In this document: in pieces, positions 1-6,816 of the stretch
Layout of the letters: every line of letters begins with the position of its first letter
Position numbering within the stretch: position 1 is the first letter of the stretch
DNA from: Caulobacteraceae bacterium
Lineage (GTDB): Bacteria; Pseudomonadota; Alphaproteobacteria; Caulobacterales; Caulobacteraceae
Assembly (NCBI GenBank): GCA_019748095.1
Contig: JAIEQA010000032.1
Span: 16,043 to 80,042 of the forward strand
DNA length: 64,000 bases
Direction: 5' to 3'
Made by a program: the position numbers and the translations under genes
Notes under the pieces: model-generated
Seen by the model: only the letters and a program-made list of their open reading frames with translations
Database searches by the model: none
Told to the model about the DNA's origin: nothing

Positions 1-310
1 GAGCGACCCCACGCGACGCCCCGGGAGAAACTGACGTCTTCATGAAGAGTCAACCGTGTTCGGAAAATCACACGCAAACTCTCAATTTCTGAATTTGACC
101 TTTTCTGTGAAGCGTGTCACCTAGGCCACAGAGTGACGCTGTCGCTCCTTGCGCCGGCGGACGTCATCCCCCCCGACGACGTCGCAAGACAAGGCCCCTT
201 CCCCCGGCGTTTACGCCGGGGGTTTTTTCTGGCCGGTTGTGCGCTATCGCTCGCCGCCCCGGGCCATTTCCGGGCCTTCAGGCCTGCCCCTTCCCCGCTT
301 GCGAGAGACC
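1..310. other. Intergenic region before xth, with a possible small transcript
   Basis: No convincing complete gene lies here. A minus-strand ATG at 42 (MKTSVSPG...) stays open to the window edge and could be the 5' end of a divergent gene, but only 14 codons are visible. A weak -35-like TTGACC sits at 95-100. Between about 120 and 200 there is a bulged stem (around 153-184), followed by a strong terminator at 201-228. The block could be a small RNA gene or the 3' end of an upstream transcript; the sequence alone does not decide. Confidence 0.4.
201..228 (+). terminator. Rho-independent terminator
   Basis: A 9-bp perfect GC stem (201-209 with 214-222) around a TTTA loop is followed directly by six T residues (223-228). 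It is a textbook intrinsic terminator on the plus strand, 82 bases before the xth start. Confidence 0.85.
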
Positions 311-1105
311 ATGCTCCGTGTCGCCACCTGGAACATCAACTCCGTTCGCCTGCGCATCGACCAGGTCGCGCGGTTCGTGGCCGAGGGGGGAATCGATGTC
401 CTGTGCCTGCAGGAGATCAAATGTCTCGAGGATCAATTCCCCCGCAACGCCTTCGCCGACATGGGCCTGCCGCATCTGAAAATCGCCGGCCAGAAGGGCT
501 GGCACGGCGTCGCCATTGCCTCGCGTCTGCCGCTTGAACCCTCGGAGACCTTCCAGTCGTGCAAACTGGGTCACGCCCGCTGCGTGTCCGCCCGGATCGC
601 CGGGGTCGACATACAGAATTTCTATATCCCCGCAGGCGGCGATGTGCCGGATCGCGTCCTGAACCCCAAGTTCGATCACAAGATGGACTTCTACGAACAG
701 CTGACCACGACCGTGGCCGCCCAGGACCGGTCCCGGCCGCTGCTGATGTGCGGCGATTTCAACATCGCGCCGTCCGAGTTCGACGTGTGGAACCACCGCT
801 ACATGTCGAAAATCGTCAGCCACACCCCGATTGAGGTCGAGACCCTGAACCGGCTCCAGGCCGCCGGAGCCTTCGCCGACGTCGTCCGCGATGCCTATCC
901 CGAGCCACAGAAACTGGCGTCGTGGTGGAGCTACCGTGCCGAGGACTTCCGCAAGTCCGCCCGCGGCCTGCGCCTCGACCACATCTGGACCTCTCCGGGC
1001 CTGAGCCCGGCCGTCATCCCCGGGTCCGCCACCATCCACGAGCCGGTCCGGGCTTGGGAACAACCCAGCGACCACTGCCCGATCACGGTCGATCTGAACG
1101 TCTGA
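311..1105 (+). CDS. xth: Exodeoxyribonuclease III
   Basis: A 264-residue protein of the ExoIII/AP-endonuclease family (endonuclease/exonuclease/phosphatase fold). It cleaves DNA at abasic sites and trims 3' blocked ends in base-excision repair in the cytoplasm. The catalytic landmarks are all present: WNIN at 7-10, LQEIK at 33-37 (metal-binding Glu), GDFN at 148-151, RLDHIW at 221-226 and the terminal SDHCPI at 253-258. Length matches bacterial ExoIII. The frame is open further upstream, but the family N-terminus (MLRVATWNIN) begins at the ATG at 311, downstream of the terminator, so the longer form is rejected. The next gene is convergent. Confidence 0.95.
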   Translation: MLRVATWNINSVRLRIDQVARFVAEGGIDVLCLQEIKCLEDQFPRNAFADMGLPHLKIAGQKGWHGVAIASRLPLEPSETFQSCKLGHARCVSARIAGVDIQNFYIPAGGDVPDRVLNPKFDHKMDFYEQLTTTVAAQDRSRPLLMCGDFNIAPSEFDVWNHRYMSKIVSHTPIEVETLNRLQAAGAFADVVRDAYPEPQKLASWWSYRAEDFRKSARGLRLDHIWTSPGLSPAVIPGSATIHEPVRAWEQPSDHCPITVDLNV

Positions 1106-1114
1106 GCAGGCGGT

Positions 1115-2413
1115 CTAGAAGGGGAAGAAGACCGGGATGGCGATCATGGCCGCCACCCAGGTCACGAGATTCAGCGGGACGCCGATGCGCACGAAATCCA
1201 TGTAGCTGTAGCCTCCCAGCTGGAAGACGATGACATTGGTCTGATAGCCGAACGGCGTGGCGAAGGCGGCAGAGGCGGCCATCATCACCCCGACAAGAAA
1301 GGGCCGGGGATCCACGCCCAAACTCTCGGCCAGGGCCACCGCCACCGGCGTGATGAGAACCGCCACCGCCGCATTGGACAACAGTTCCGTGGCGAACAGG
1401 GTCACGCCATACAGGATGATCAGCGCGGCCAGCGGGCCCCATGGCCGGATCACGTCGATCAGCAATCCGGTTCCGGCTGTGGCCAGCCCCGTTACCTGGA
1501 TCGACAGCCCCACCACCACCATACCGGCGATCAGCAGCAGCACCTCGGGGCGCAGTCCTGCATAGGCTTCGTCGGCCGTGATGACGCCGAGGAGGATCAG
1601 GGCGACGGCCCCGGCAAAGGCTGCCGCAGCGATCGGCGCCAGACCCAGCCCGGCGGACACCACCACTGCGACGAAAACCAGCAGGGCAAGGGTCGCCTTG
1701 CGCGGATCAAAGGGCCGATCAGCGGCCGCAAACAGGGCGGCGTCCCCCAACAGCCCGTCCCCGGTCTGTCCATGAGTCGGCGGCCCCGGAGCGGCGTCAG
1801 CCTGTTCGCCCAGCAACCGCCCGCCCACGAGATACAGATACAGGCCGCCAAACCCTGCGATCACCAGCGCGACGGGGGTGATCTCGAACAGTCCGAACAC
1901 AGGCTGGCCCGCATTGCGCGCCATGTCGTTGACCAGCAGATTGGTCGCCGTTCCAATCAGCGTACAGGCCCCGCCCATGATGGTGATGTAGCTGAGCGGG
2001 ATCAGATAGCGTTTCGGCGAGACATTCAGCGACGTGGCTACGTCCTTGATGACCGGCGCAGCGAGCACAACGATCGGGGTGTTGTTGAGAAAGGCCGAGG
2101 CCCCGCCGCATCCGATCATCACCAGCCACAGTCCTGCCGCGCCGATCCGCGCGCACAGGCGGGTCGCCTGACGGATCAGCAGACCCAGCAGGCCCGAGAT
2201 TTCGATCGCATAGGCAATCACGAACAGCCCGGCCAGGGCAATGACCGCCGGGCTGGCAAAGGCACCCTGCACCTCGACCGGCCGAATAACGCCGAGGACC
2301 AGCAGCAGGGCGGCTGCGGCAAGGGCGGCCACATCCGGGCGGACACGGCCGTGGACAAGGACGCCGACCACGCCGACCAGAATGACCAGGGCCGCGATCT
2401 GTTCGAAGCTCAT
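1115..2413 (-). CDS. SLC13-type anion permease
   Basis: A 432-residue polytopic inner-membrane protein with about eleven hydrophobic segments, resembling the SLC13/DASS and ArsB/NhaD superfamily of anion:sodium symporters. Two family-like motifs are visible: SAFLNNTPIV in the first half and GTATNLLVN, the second resembling the S-N-T substrate-binding signature. Related longer permeases carry two cytoplasmic TrkA-C domains in the middle; here only a short polar loop (about residues 200-235) separates the halves, so this is the compact type. Substrate (sulfate, dicarboxylate or other) cannot be told from the sequence. It converges on xth with a 9-base gap and diverges from the lipoprotein gene at 2502. 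Confidence 0.8.
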   Translation of the reverse strand: MSFEQIAALVILVGVVGVLVHGRVRPDVAALAAAALLLVLGVIRPVEVQGAFASPAVIALAGLFVIAYAIEISGLLGLLIRQATRLCARIGAAGLWLVMIGCGGASAFLNNTPIVVLAAPVIKDVATSLNVSPKRYLIPLSYITIMGGACTLIGTATNLLVNDMARNAGQPVFGLFEITPVALVIAGFGGLYLYLVGGRLLGEQADAAPGPPTHGQTGDGLLGDAALFAAADRPFDPRKATLALLVFVAVVVSAGLGLAPIAAAAFAGAVALILLGVITADEAYAGLRPEVLLLIAGMVVVGLSIQVTGLATAGTGLLIDVIRPWGPLAALIILYGVTLFATELLSNAAVAVLITPVAVALAESLGVDPRPFLVGVMMAASAAFATPFGYQTNVIVFQLGGYSYMDFVRIGVPLNLVTWVAAMIAIPVFFPF

Positions 2414-2501
2414 GCGCCCTGCAGACGCTGCTGTGGCCTCAAGGTCAACCTTTTCCGCCAGTCACCCTGCATCCGGGTCTCCCGCGTGCTAGCGTTCGGC
2501 C

Positions 2502-3338
2502 ATGAACGGATCGGTCGAGAGTTTCAGCCGCCCGCTCGTCGTGCTGGCGGCGTCCGGGCTCCTCCTGACAGCCTGCGGCCGGGCAGAACCGGACCGACCG
2601 CGGGTCGAGGTGCCGCCACCCGTCGTGGCACCGGCCGCGCCCCTGCCCGTCCCGGTCATCACTACCCTTGATCGCAGGGCACTGCTGGACGCCTTGCGGC
2701 TGGCGGCGTCGAACCATGCGGCCGGGGCGCGGTCCGAAGGACCGGACGCCCTTGTCGGCAAACGGTTCTCTGTTTCGCTGGCCTTCGGCTGCGAGGGGCC
2801 CCAACCCGTGGTCGAAGGCCAGGCCGAAGGGCTTGCGCGATGGTCATGGGCACCGGAACGCCGCGCGATCCGGTTGTCGATGACCCCCGGCGACTGGACC
2901 CGGTCGGCCTTGGTCGACGGAACCGGGTGGGAGGCGGTCGAGGGCTTCTGGATCGCCCGGCCCTGGCTGGAGGGACCGGGGTGTCCGGCCCCGATCACCG
3001 ACCCGCTCACCAGCGAGCAGGACCCGGCCTCACCCCAGACTGCCGGGCTTGCCGCCGTGTTCGAAACCGGCGGCTCACGCCTGGAACGACGGGATGGACG
3101 CGCCTACGCCGTTTCAGTCCGGCCGGACGGGGCGGCAGAAGCCGTGACACCTCCTCCGGACGGATATCGGCTGCGGCTTCAGGGCCGGATCGGGGCCTTT
3201 CCCGATGGCCGCGCCATCCGCTGCCGTTCAGCGGGCCCAGACCAGCGGCCTGTCTGTATCGCGGCCGTCCGGCTGGACCGCGTTGCTTTTGAAGAGGCCG
3301 AGGGCTCAAGCCTCGCCGAATGGCGGGTGGGCGGATAA
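2502..3338 (+). CDS. Putative lipoprotein, unknown function
   Basis: A 278-residue protein with a signal peptide ending in a lipobox (LLTAC, Cys at about 25), so it is probably a lipid-anchored envelope protein. After a Pro-rich linker it has a globular part with several cysteines (FGCEG, GPGCPAP, IRCRS, PVCIAA) that could form disulfides in the periplasm. I do not recognise a domain. It is divergent from the SLC13 permease and convergent with the response regulator, so no operon context helps. Confidence 0.75.
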   Translation: MNGSVESFSRPLVVLAASGLLLTACGRAEPDRPRVEVPPPVVAPAAPLPVPVITTLDRRALLDALRLAASNHAAGARSEGPDALVGKRFSVSLAFGCEGPQPVVEGQAEGLARWSWAPERRAIRLSMTPGDWTRSALVDGTGWEAVEGFWIARPWLEGPGCPAPITDPLTSEQDPASPQTAGLAAVFETGGSRLERRDGRAYAVSVRPDGAAEAVTPPPDGYRLRLQGRIGAFPDGRAIRCRSAGPDQRPVCIAAVRLDRVAFEEAEGSSLAEWRVGG

Positions 3339-3345
3339 ACCGACC

Positions 3346-4032
3346 TTACGGTTGCAGCCGATAGCCGCCCGCATCGGTCAGGAGCAGACGCGTCTGACCC
3401 GGCTCGGGCTCGATCTTTTGACGCAGCCGATAGATGTGGGTCTCCAGCGTGTGGGTGGTGACCCCGGCATTGTAGCCCCAGACCTCGGTCAGCAGTTCCT
3501 CGCGCGACACGGGCTTGGCTCCGGCGCGATAGAGATACTTCAGGATGTTGGTTTCCTTCTCGGTCAACCGGATCTTGCGGCCCTTCGGATCGACCAGAAT
3601 TTTGCCTGCTGGTCTGAACGAATAGGGGCCGATCTGGAAGACCGCGTCCTCGGACTGTTCATGACTGCGCAGATGCGCCCGGATCCGGGCCAGCAGGACG
3701 GCGAACCGGAACGGCTTGGTGACATAATCATTCGCCCCACTGTCGAGTCCCAGCACCGTGTCGGCGTCCGAGTCCTGGGCCGTCAGCATGATGACCGGCG
3801 TCGAAACCCCGTCCTTGCGCAACAGGCGGCAGGCCTCGCGCCCATCCATATCGGGCAGGTCGACGTCCAGCAGGATCAGGTCGGCGCGGATCTCCCGCCC
3901 CAGCCGCACGCCCTCTGTGGCCGTGGCGGCCTGAACGGTTCTGAACTCCTCGTGCAGCGCCAGTTGCTCGGCCAGGGCCTCGCGCAGGTCGTCGTCGTCG
4001 TCGATGATAAGCAGGGTCTTGGCTGTGGGCAT
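3346..4032 (-). CDS. cenR: OmpR-family response regulator, probably CenR
   Basis: A 228-residue two-component response regulator. The receiver domain (about 5-118) has the acidic cluster DDDDD at 11-15, phospho-acceptor Asp56 in LLDVDLPD and Lys106 in DYVTKPF. A winged-helix DNA-binding domain follows (about 130-226, ending TDAGGYRL). Sequence and position near parAB agree with what I remember of C. crescentus CenR, the essential cell-envelope regulator paired with the distant kinase CenK. As in Caulobacter, no histidine kinase is adjacent. The OmpR-family assignment is certain; the CenR name is inferred from synteny and recall. Confidence 0.9.
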   Translation of the reverse strand: MPTAKTLLIIDDDDDLREALAEQLALHEEFRTVQAATATEGVRLGREIRADLILLDVDLPDMDGREACRLLRKDGVSTPVIMLTAQDSDADTVLGLDSGANDYVTKPFRFAVLLARIRAHLRSHEQSEDAVFQIGPYSFRPAGKILVDPKGRKIRLTEKETNILKYLYRAGAKPVSREELLTEVWGYNAGVTTHTLETHIYRLRQKIEPEPGQTRLLLTDAGGYRLQP

Positions 4033-4092
4033 CTGTCTAGAATGGCGAGGCTTGGCCCGATCGCCAAGGCGGCGATGGAAATTCCGCTGGAA

Positions 4093-4782
4093 TCAGCCCC
4101 TAGAGGGCATGAGATCGAGGTTTCGTTCCCCGAACAGCGCCGATCCGACGCGCACATGGGTCGCGCCCAGCCGGATCGCCGCCTCGAAATCCCCGCTCAT
4201 CCCCATGGACAGGACATCCAGACCGTTACGGGTGGCGATCTTTGCCAGAAGGGCGAAATGCAGGATCGGCTCCTCGTCGGCCGGCGGAATGGCCATGAGC
4301 CCCTCCACCGTCAGCCCGGCGGCGCGGGCCTCCGCGATCAGGGCGTCGACGTCGCGCGGTGCGACCCCGGCCTTTTGGGGCTCCTCGCCGGAGTTGACCT
4401 GCACCAGCAGCCGGGGCGAACGGCCCGATTTACTGGACGCCGCAGCCAAGGCCCCGATCAGTTTCGGCCGATCGAGGGTCTCGATCACATCGAACAGGGC
4501 CACCGCATCGCCGGCCTTGTTGGACTGCAGCGGGCCGATCAGGCGCAGTTCCAGATCCGGCAGGCCCGCGCGCCGGTCGCTCCAGCGGGTCTGGGCTTCC
4601 TGCACCCGGTTCTCGCCGAACACCCGCAGGCCGCAGGCAAGGGCCTCATCGATCGCGCCGGGCGGCTGGGTCTTGGACACGGCGGTCAGGGTCACCGACG
4701 CCGGATCGCGGCCCGCAGCCTTCGCCGCGGCCTCCATGCCGGCGCGGATCACGGCCAGCCGATCGGCGAGGGCTTGCGGCAT
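4093..4782 (-). CDS. yggS: YggS-family PLP-binding protein
   Basis: A 229-residue single-domain alanine-racemase-fold protein of the YggS/PROSC (PLPBP) family, which holds pyridoxal 5'-phosphate and takes part in vitamin B6 homeostasis rather than catalysis. Lys37 in AVSKTQP is the PLP lysine; FGENRVQEAQ (55-64) is the family signature, and the C-terminal SMGMSGDFEAAI and GSALFGER stretches bind the phosphate. The frame is open upstream, but the family N-terminus starts at the ATG at 4782 (MPQALADRL). It is divergent from the ThiE-like gene with only 34 bases between starts. Confidence 0.93.
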   Translation of the reverse strand: MPQALADRLAVIRAGMEAAAKAAGRDPASVTLTAVSKTQPPGAIDEALACGLRVFGENRVQEAQTRWSDRRAGLPDLELRLIGPLQSNKAGDAVALFDVIETLDRPKLIGALAAASSKSGRSPRLLVQVNSGEEPQKAGVAPRDVDALIAEARAAGLTVEGLMAIPPADEEPILHFALLAKIATRNGLDVLSMGMSGDFEAAIRLGATHVRVGSALFGERNLDLMPSRG

Positions 4783-4816
4783 GGACGCCGGGCGCGAAGC
4801 GGGGGATGAGGCAGGC

Positions 4817-5467
4817 ATGGACGAACCGGAAATGACGAAAGGGGTGGCCCGGCTCTGGGCCGTGGCGCAGGCCTTAGCCCGCACCGCCCACGCTGTCAGG
4901 GGGGACGTGGTGCCGCGCCTGCCGCCGCTGCTGTTCTTCACCGATCCCGACCGAACCCCCCGTCCGTGGGAAATCGCGGCCACCCTGCCCCCTGGGTCCG
5001 GCGTGGTCTATCGCCACTTCGGAGCCCCGGACGCCCTGACACAGGCCTTGCGGCTGCGCGCCGTGACCAGGGACCGGGGGGTCAGGCTTCTGGTCGGGCT
5101 GGACGCCGATCTGGCGGACCGGATCGGGGCGGACGGCCTGCATCTGCCCGAACGGGCCCTGTCCGCCGGCTATGCCCTGTCCGGACGTCGCCCGGACTGG
5201 ATCCTGACGGGCGCAGTGCATTCGGTGGAGGCGGCGCTCGGGGCCCGCGATCTGGACGGGGTGGTGCTGTCGCCCATCTTTCCCGCTGGCGGACGCTCGG
5301 CGGAGCGGCGACCTCTGGGCATCGCTGCCCTGACCCGGGCCAGCGCGGGACGCACGCCGGTCATCGCCCTTGGCGGGATTGATGCGGAAACCGCCGACGG
5401 TCTGGTGGGGACAGGGGCCAGCGGCCTTGCGGCCGTTAACGGCCTGGCTCGACCGGGGTCTGCCTAG
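4817..5467 (+). CDS. Thiamine phosphate synthase / TenI-like TIM barrel
   Basis: A 216-residue ThiE/TenI-superfamily protein. ThiE couples the thiamine pyrimidine and thiazole phosphates; TenI is an aminotransferring relative. Visible family motifs are LLFFTDPDR near the N-terminus, DGLHLPER in the middle, VLSPIFPAGG (phosphate loop) and PVIALGGI near the end. The first 30 residues are atypical. The key ThiE pyrimidine-loop residues are not obvious, so true thiamine phosphate synthase activity is uncertain. No other thi gene is nearby. The ATG at 4817 is used; the frame is open much further upstream, over yggS, which is coding on the other strand. Its 3' end overlaps the NtrZ-like gene by 4 bases (convergent). 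Confidence 0.8.
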   Translation: MDEPEMTKGVARLWAVAQALARTAHAVRGDVVPRLPPLLFFTDPDRTPRPWEIAATLPPGSGVVYRHFGAPDALTQALRLRAVTRDRGVRLLVGLDADLADRIGADGLHLPERALSAGYALSGRRPDWILTGAVHSVEAALGARDLDGVVLSPIFPAGGRSAERRPLGIAALTRASAGRTPVIALGGIDAETADGLVGTGASGLAAVNGLARPGSA

Positions 5468-5856
5468 AAGCGGAACAGGGTTTCCAGACGCACCCGGGGC
5501 TGGGCCCGGCGGTCGGTCTCGGGGGCTCGGGCCGGATCCTGTTCCGGCGTGGCAAGCCCTGCGGCGGCCCCGACGCGCAGGCGCGGCGACAGTCTGTAAT
5601 AGGCCCCGGCCTCGACATCACCCCACGCGGTCTCGCGACCCACGGGCTGGTTCAGGTTGAAATCCAGACCCCAACGGCCGTTGTCGTTCCAGCGCAGGCC
5701 CCGACGCGGGGTGGCCGGAGCCGAACGCTGGGCCGAACTGGCCTCGGACAGGGTCACGGCAGGCGCGCGCGACCGGGCCTGGGCCGACGCTTCGCCCGCC
5801 ACGCCGACGAAGGCGAGCAGACCCAGAGTTCCAGCGAGCACCGCGCGCAAACGCAT
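5464..5856 (-). CDS. ntrZ: NtrZ-family periplasmic protein
   Basis: A 130-residue secreted protein with a clear signal peptide (about 1-26, cut after EASAQA), followed by a low-complexity Ser/Ala/Arg stretch and a conserved second half beginning LRWNDNGRWGLDFN and ending in RVRLETLFRF, which has a porin-like aromatic C-terminus. This matches my recollection of Caulobacter NtrZ, a small periplasmic protein that restrains the NtrY sensor kinase. The same neighbourhood (upstream of the DUF3576-leuS-holA-parB block) supports it. No ntrY or ntrX gene lies in this window. The ATG at 5856 is preferred because it starts the signal peptide. Confidence 0.75.
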   Translation of the reverse strand: MRLRAVLAGTLGLLAFVGVAGEASAQARSRAPAVTLSEASSAQRSAPATPRRGLRWNDNGRWGLDFNLNQPVGRETAWGDVEAGAYYRLSPRLRVGAAAGLATPEQDPARAPETDRRAQPRVRLETLFRF

Positions 5857-6236
5857 TTCCGACCCTTTGACCCGGTCCTTGCGACCAGATTCACATTGTA
5901 TCGCGCGACGTCTTAATCGCGTGTGGACGAATAGACACCGGTTATCCCCGGGGTCAACGCAACGGGACTGCACGGCTCGGGTTCCGGCCAATCCGGTTCC
6001 GGCCTGTGGCGCATGCGTCACGCGAACCCGGTCGGCCCGCCTTCGCGCAGCCGGGGAACCCCCGCGAATGACCCGCTGGACGGGCCGGGGCGGACAACCG
6101 CCGTCGGTCGGCCTTGTCATCGCCCCTTTTCAGCGTGTTATAGAGCCGCGCGTGGTGAACGGTCACGGATCGTTGCGCCATCGCCCGCCCCCCGCAACGG
6201 GAAGAAGGCGGTCCGCCCTGAGGGAGACGACGTTCT
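5857..6236. promoter_or_regulatory. Divergent intergenic region, promoter for DUF3576 gene
   Basis: This 380-base gap separates two divergent envelope-protein genes. A good sigma70-like promoter faces right: TTGTCA at 6114-6119, an 18-base spacer, and TTATAG at 6138-6143, about 95 bases before the ATG at 6237. GC-rich inverted stretches lie between 5990 and 6110. I see no gene in it. Confidence 0.5.
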
Positions 6237-6689
6237 ATGGGTTCTGTTCGCGGCAAGACGGTCCTGGTGACCACACTTCTGGTCTCCGGCGGTCTGCTCC
6301 TCTCCGCCTGTGGCAGCCTGCCGTTCACCGGCGACCGCTCGGCTCCGCGCGCCGACGTCCAGCAGGGCATCGGCGTCAACGGCTATCTGTGGCGAGCGAC
6401 GCTCGACACCCTCAGCTTCATGCCCCTGCTGACCGCCGATCCGTGGGGTGGCGTCGTGAACTACGACTGGTACGTCAATCCCCAGACGCCGAACGAGCGC
6501 TTCAAGGCTACGGTCTTCATCCTTGACACCCGCCTGCGCGCCGACGCCCTGAACGTCACCGTGACCAAGGAAGTCCGCGATGCGTCCGGCCAGTGGACCG
6601 CCGCCCCGGTCACGGCCCAGACCGAGGCCGATCTGGAGAACGCCATCCTGACCCGCGCGCGCCAGCTGAACCTGTCCAACGCGGGCTGA
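6237..6689 (+). CDS. DUF3576 lipoprotein
   Basis: A 150-residue protein with an N-terminal signal peptide and lipobox (LLSAC, Cys at 25), followed by a conserved domain that I recognise as DUF3576. Features include GVNGYLWRATLDTLSFMPL, PWGGVVNYDWY and a C-terminal AILTRARQL. Function is not established. Its place just before leuS-lptE-holA is conserved in Caulobacteraceae as I remember it. A clear Shine-Dalgarno (GAGGGAG) precedes the ATG. Confidence 0.88.
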   Translation: MGSVRGKTVLVTTLLVSGGLLLSACGSLPFTGDRSAPRADVQQGIGVNGYLWRATLDTLSFMPLLTADPWGGVVNYDWYVNPQTPNERFKATVFILDTRLRADALNVTVTKEVRDASGQWTAAPVTAQTEADLENAILTRARQLNLSNAG

Positions 6690-6696
6690 CACCACG

Positions 6697-6798
6697 TCGT
6701 CACCCTCGGCCTTGTGCCGAGGGCCCATGGACAGCGGGCCACGACCGAAAGCATAGAGGTCTCCAGATGGGTCCTCGGCACAAGGCCGAGGATGACGA
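6697..6798. repeat. Palindromic intergenic element
   Basis: Two 32-base arms (6697-6728 and 6767-6798) are inverted copies with only two mismatches, around a 38-base spacer. The core of each arm is itself a smaller palindrome (CTCGGCCTTGTGCCGAG). It fills the gap between the DUF3576 gene and leuS. The shape is that of a dispersed REP/RUP-like repeat, but other copies would have to be found in the genome to prove it. Confidence 0.75.
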
Positions 6799-6816
6799 AT
6801 CATATTCAGGAATCCC

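Noticed and set aside
149..310. Longer N-terminal form of exonuclease III
   Set aside because: It would run through the terminator hairpin at 201-228, and the conserved N-terminus starts at 311.
4004..4816. Long N-terminal extension of the ThiE-like protein
   Set aside because: The extra 271 codons lie antisense over yggS and have Ser/Arg/Ala shadow composition.
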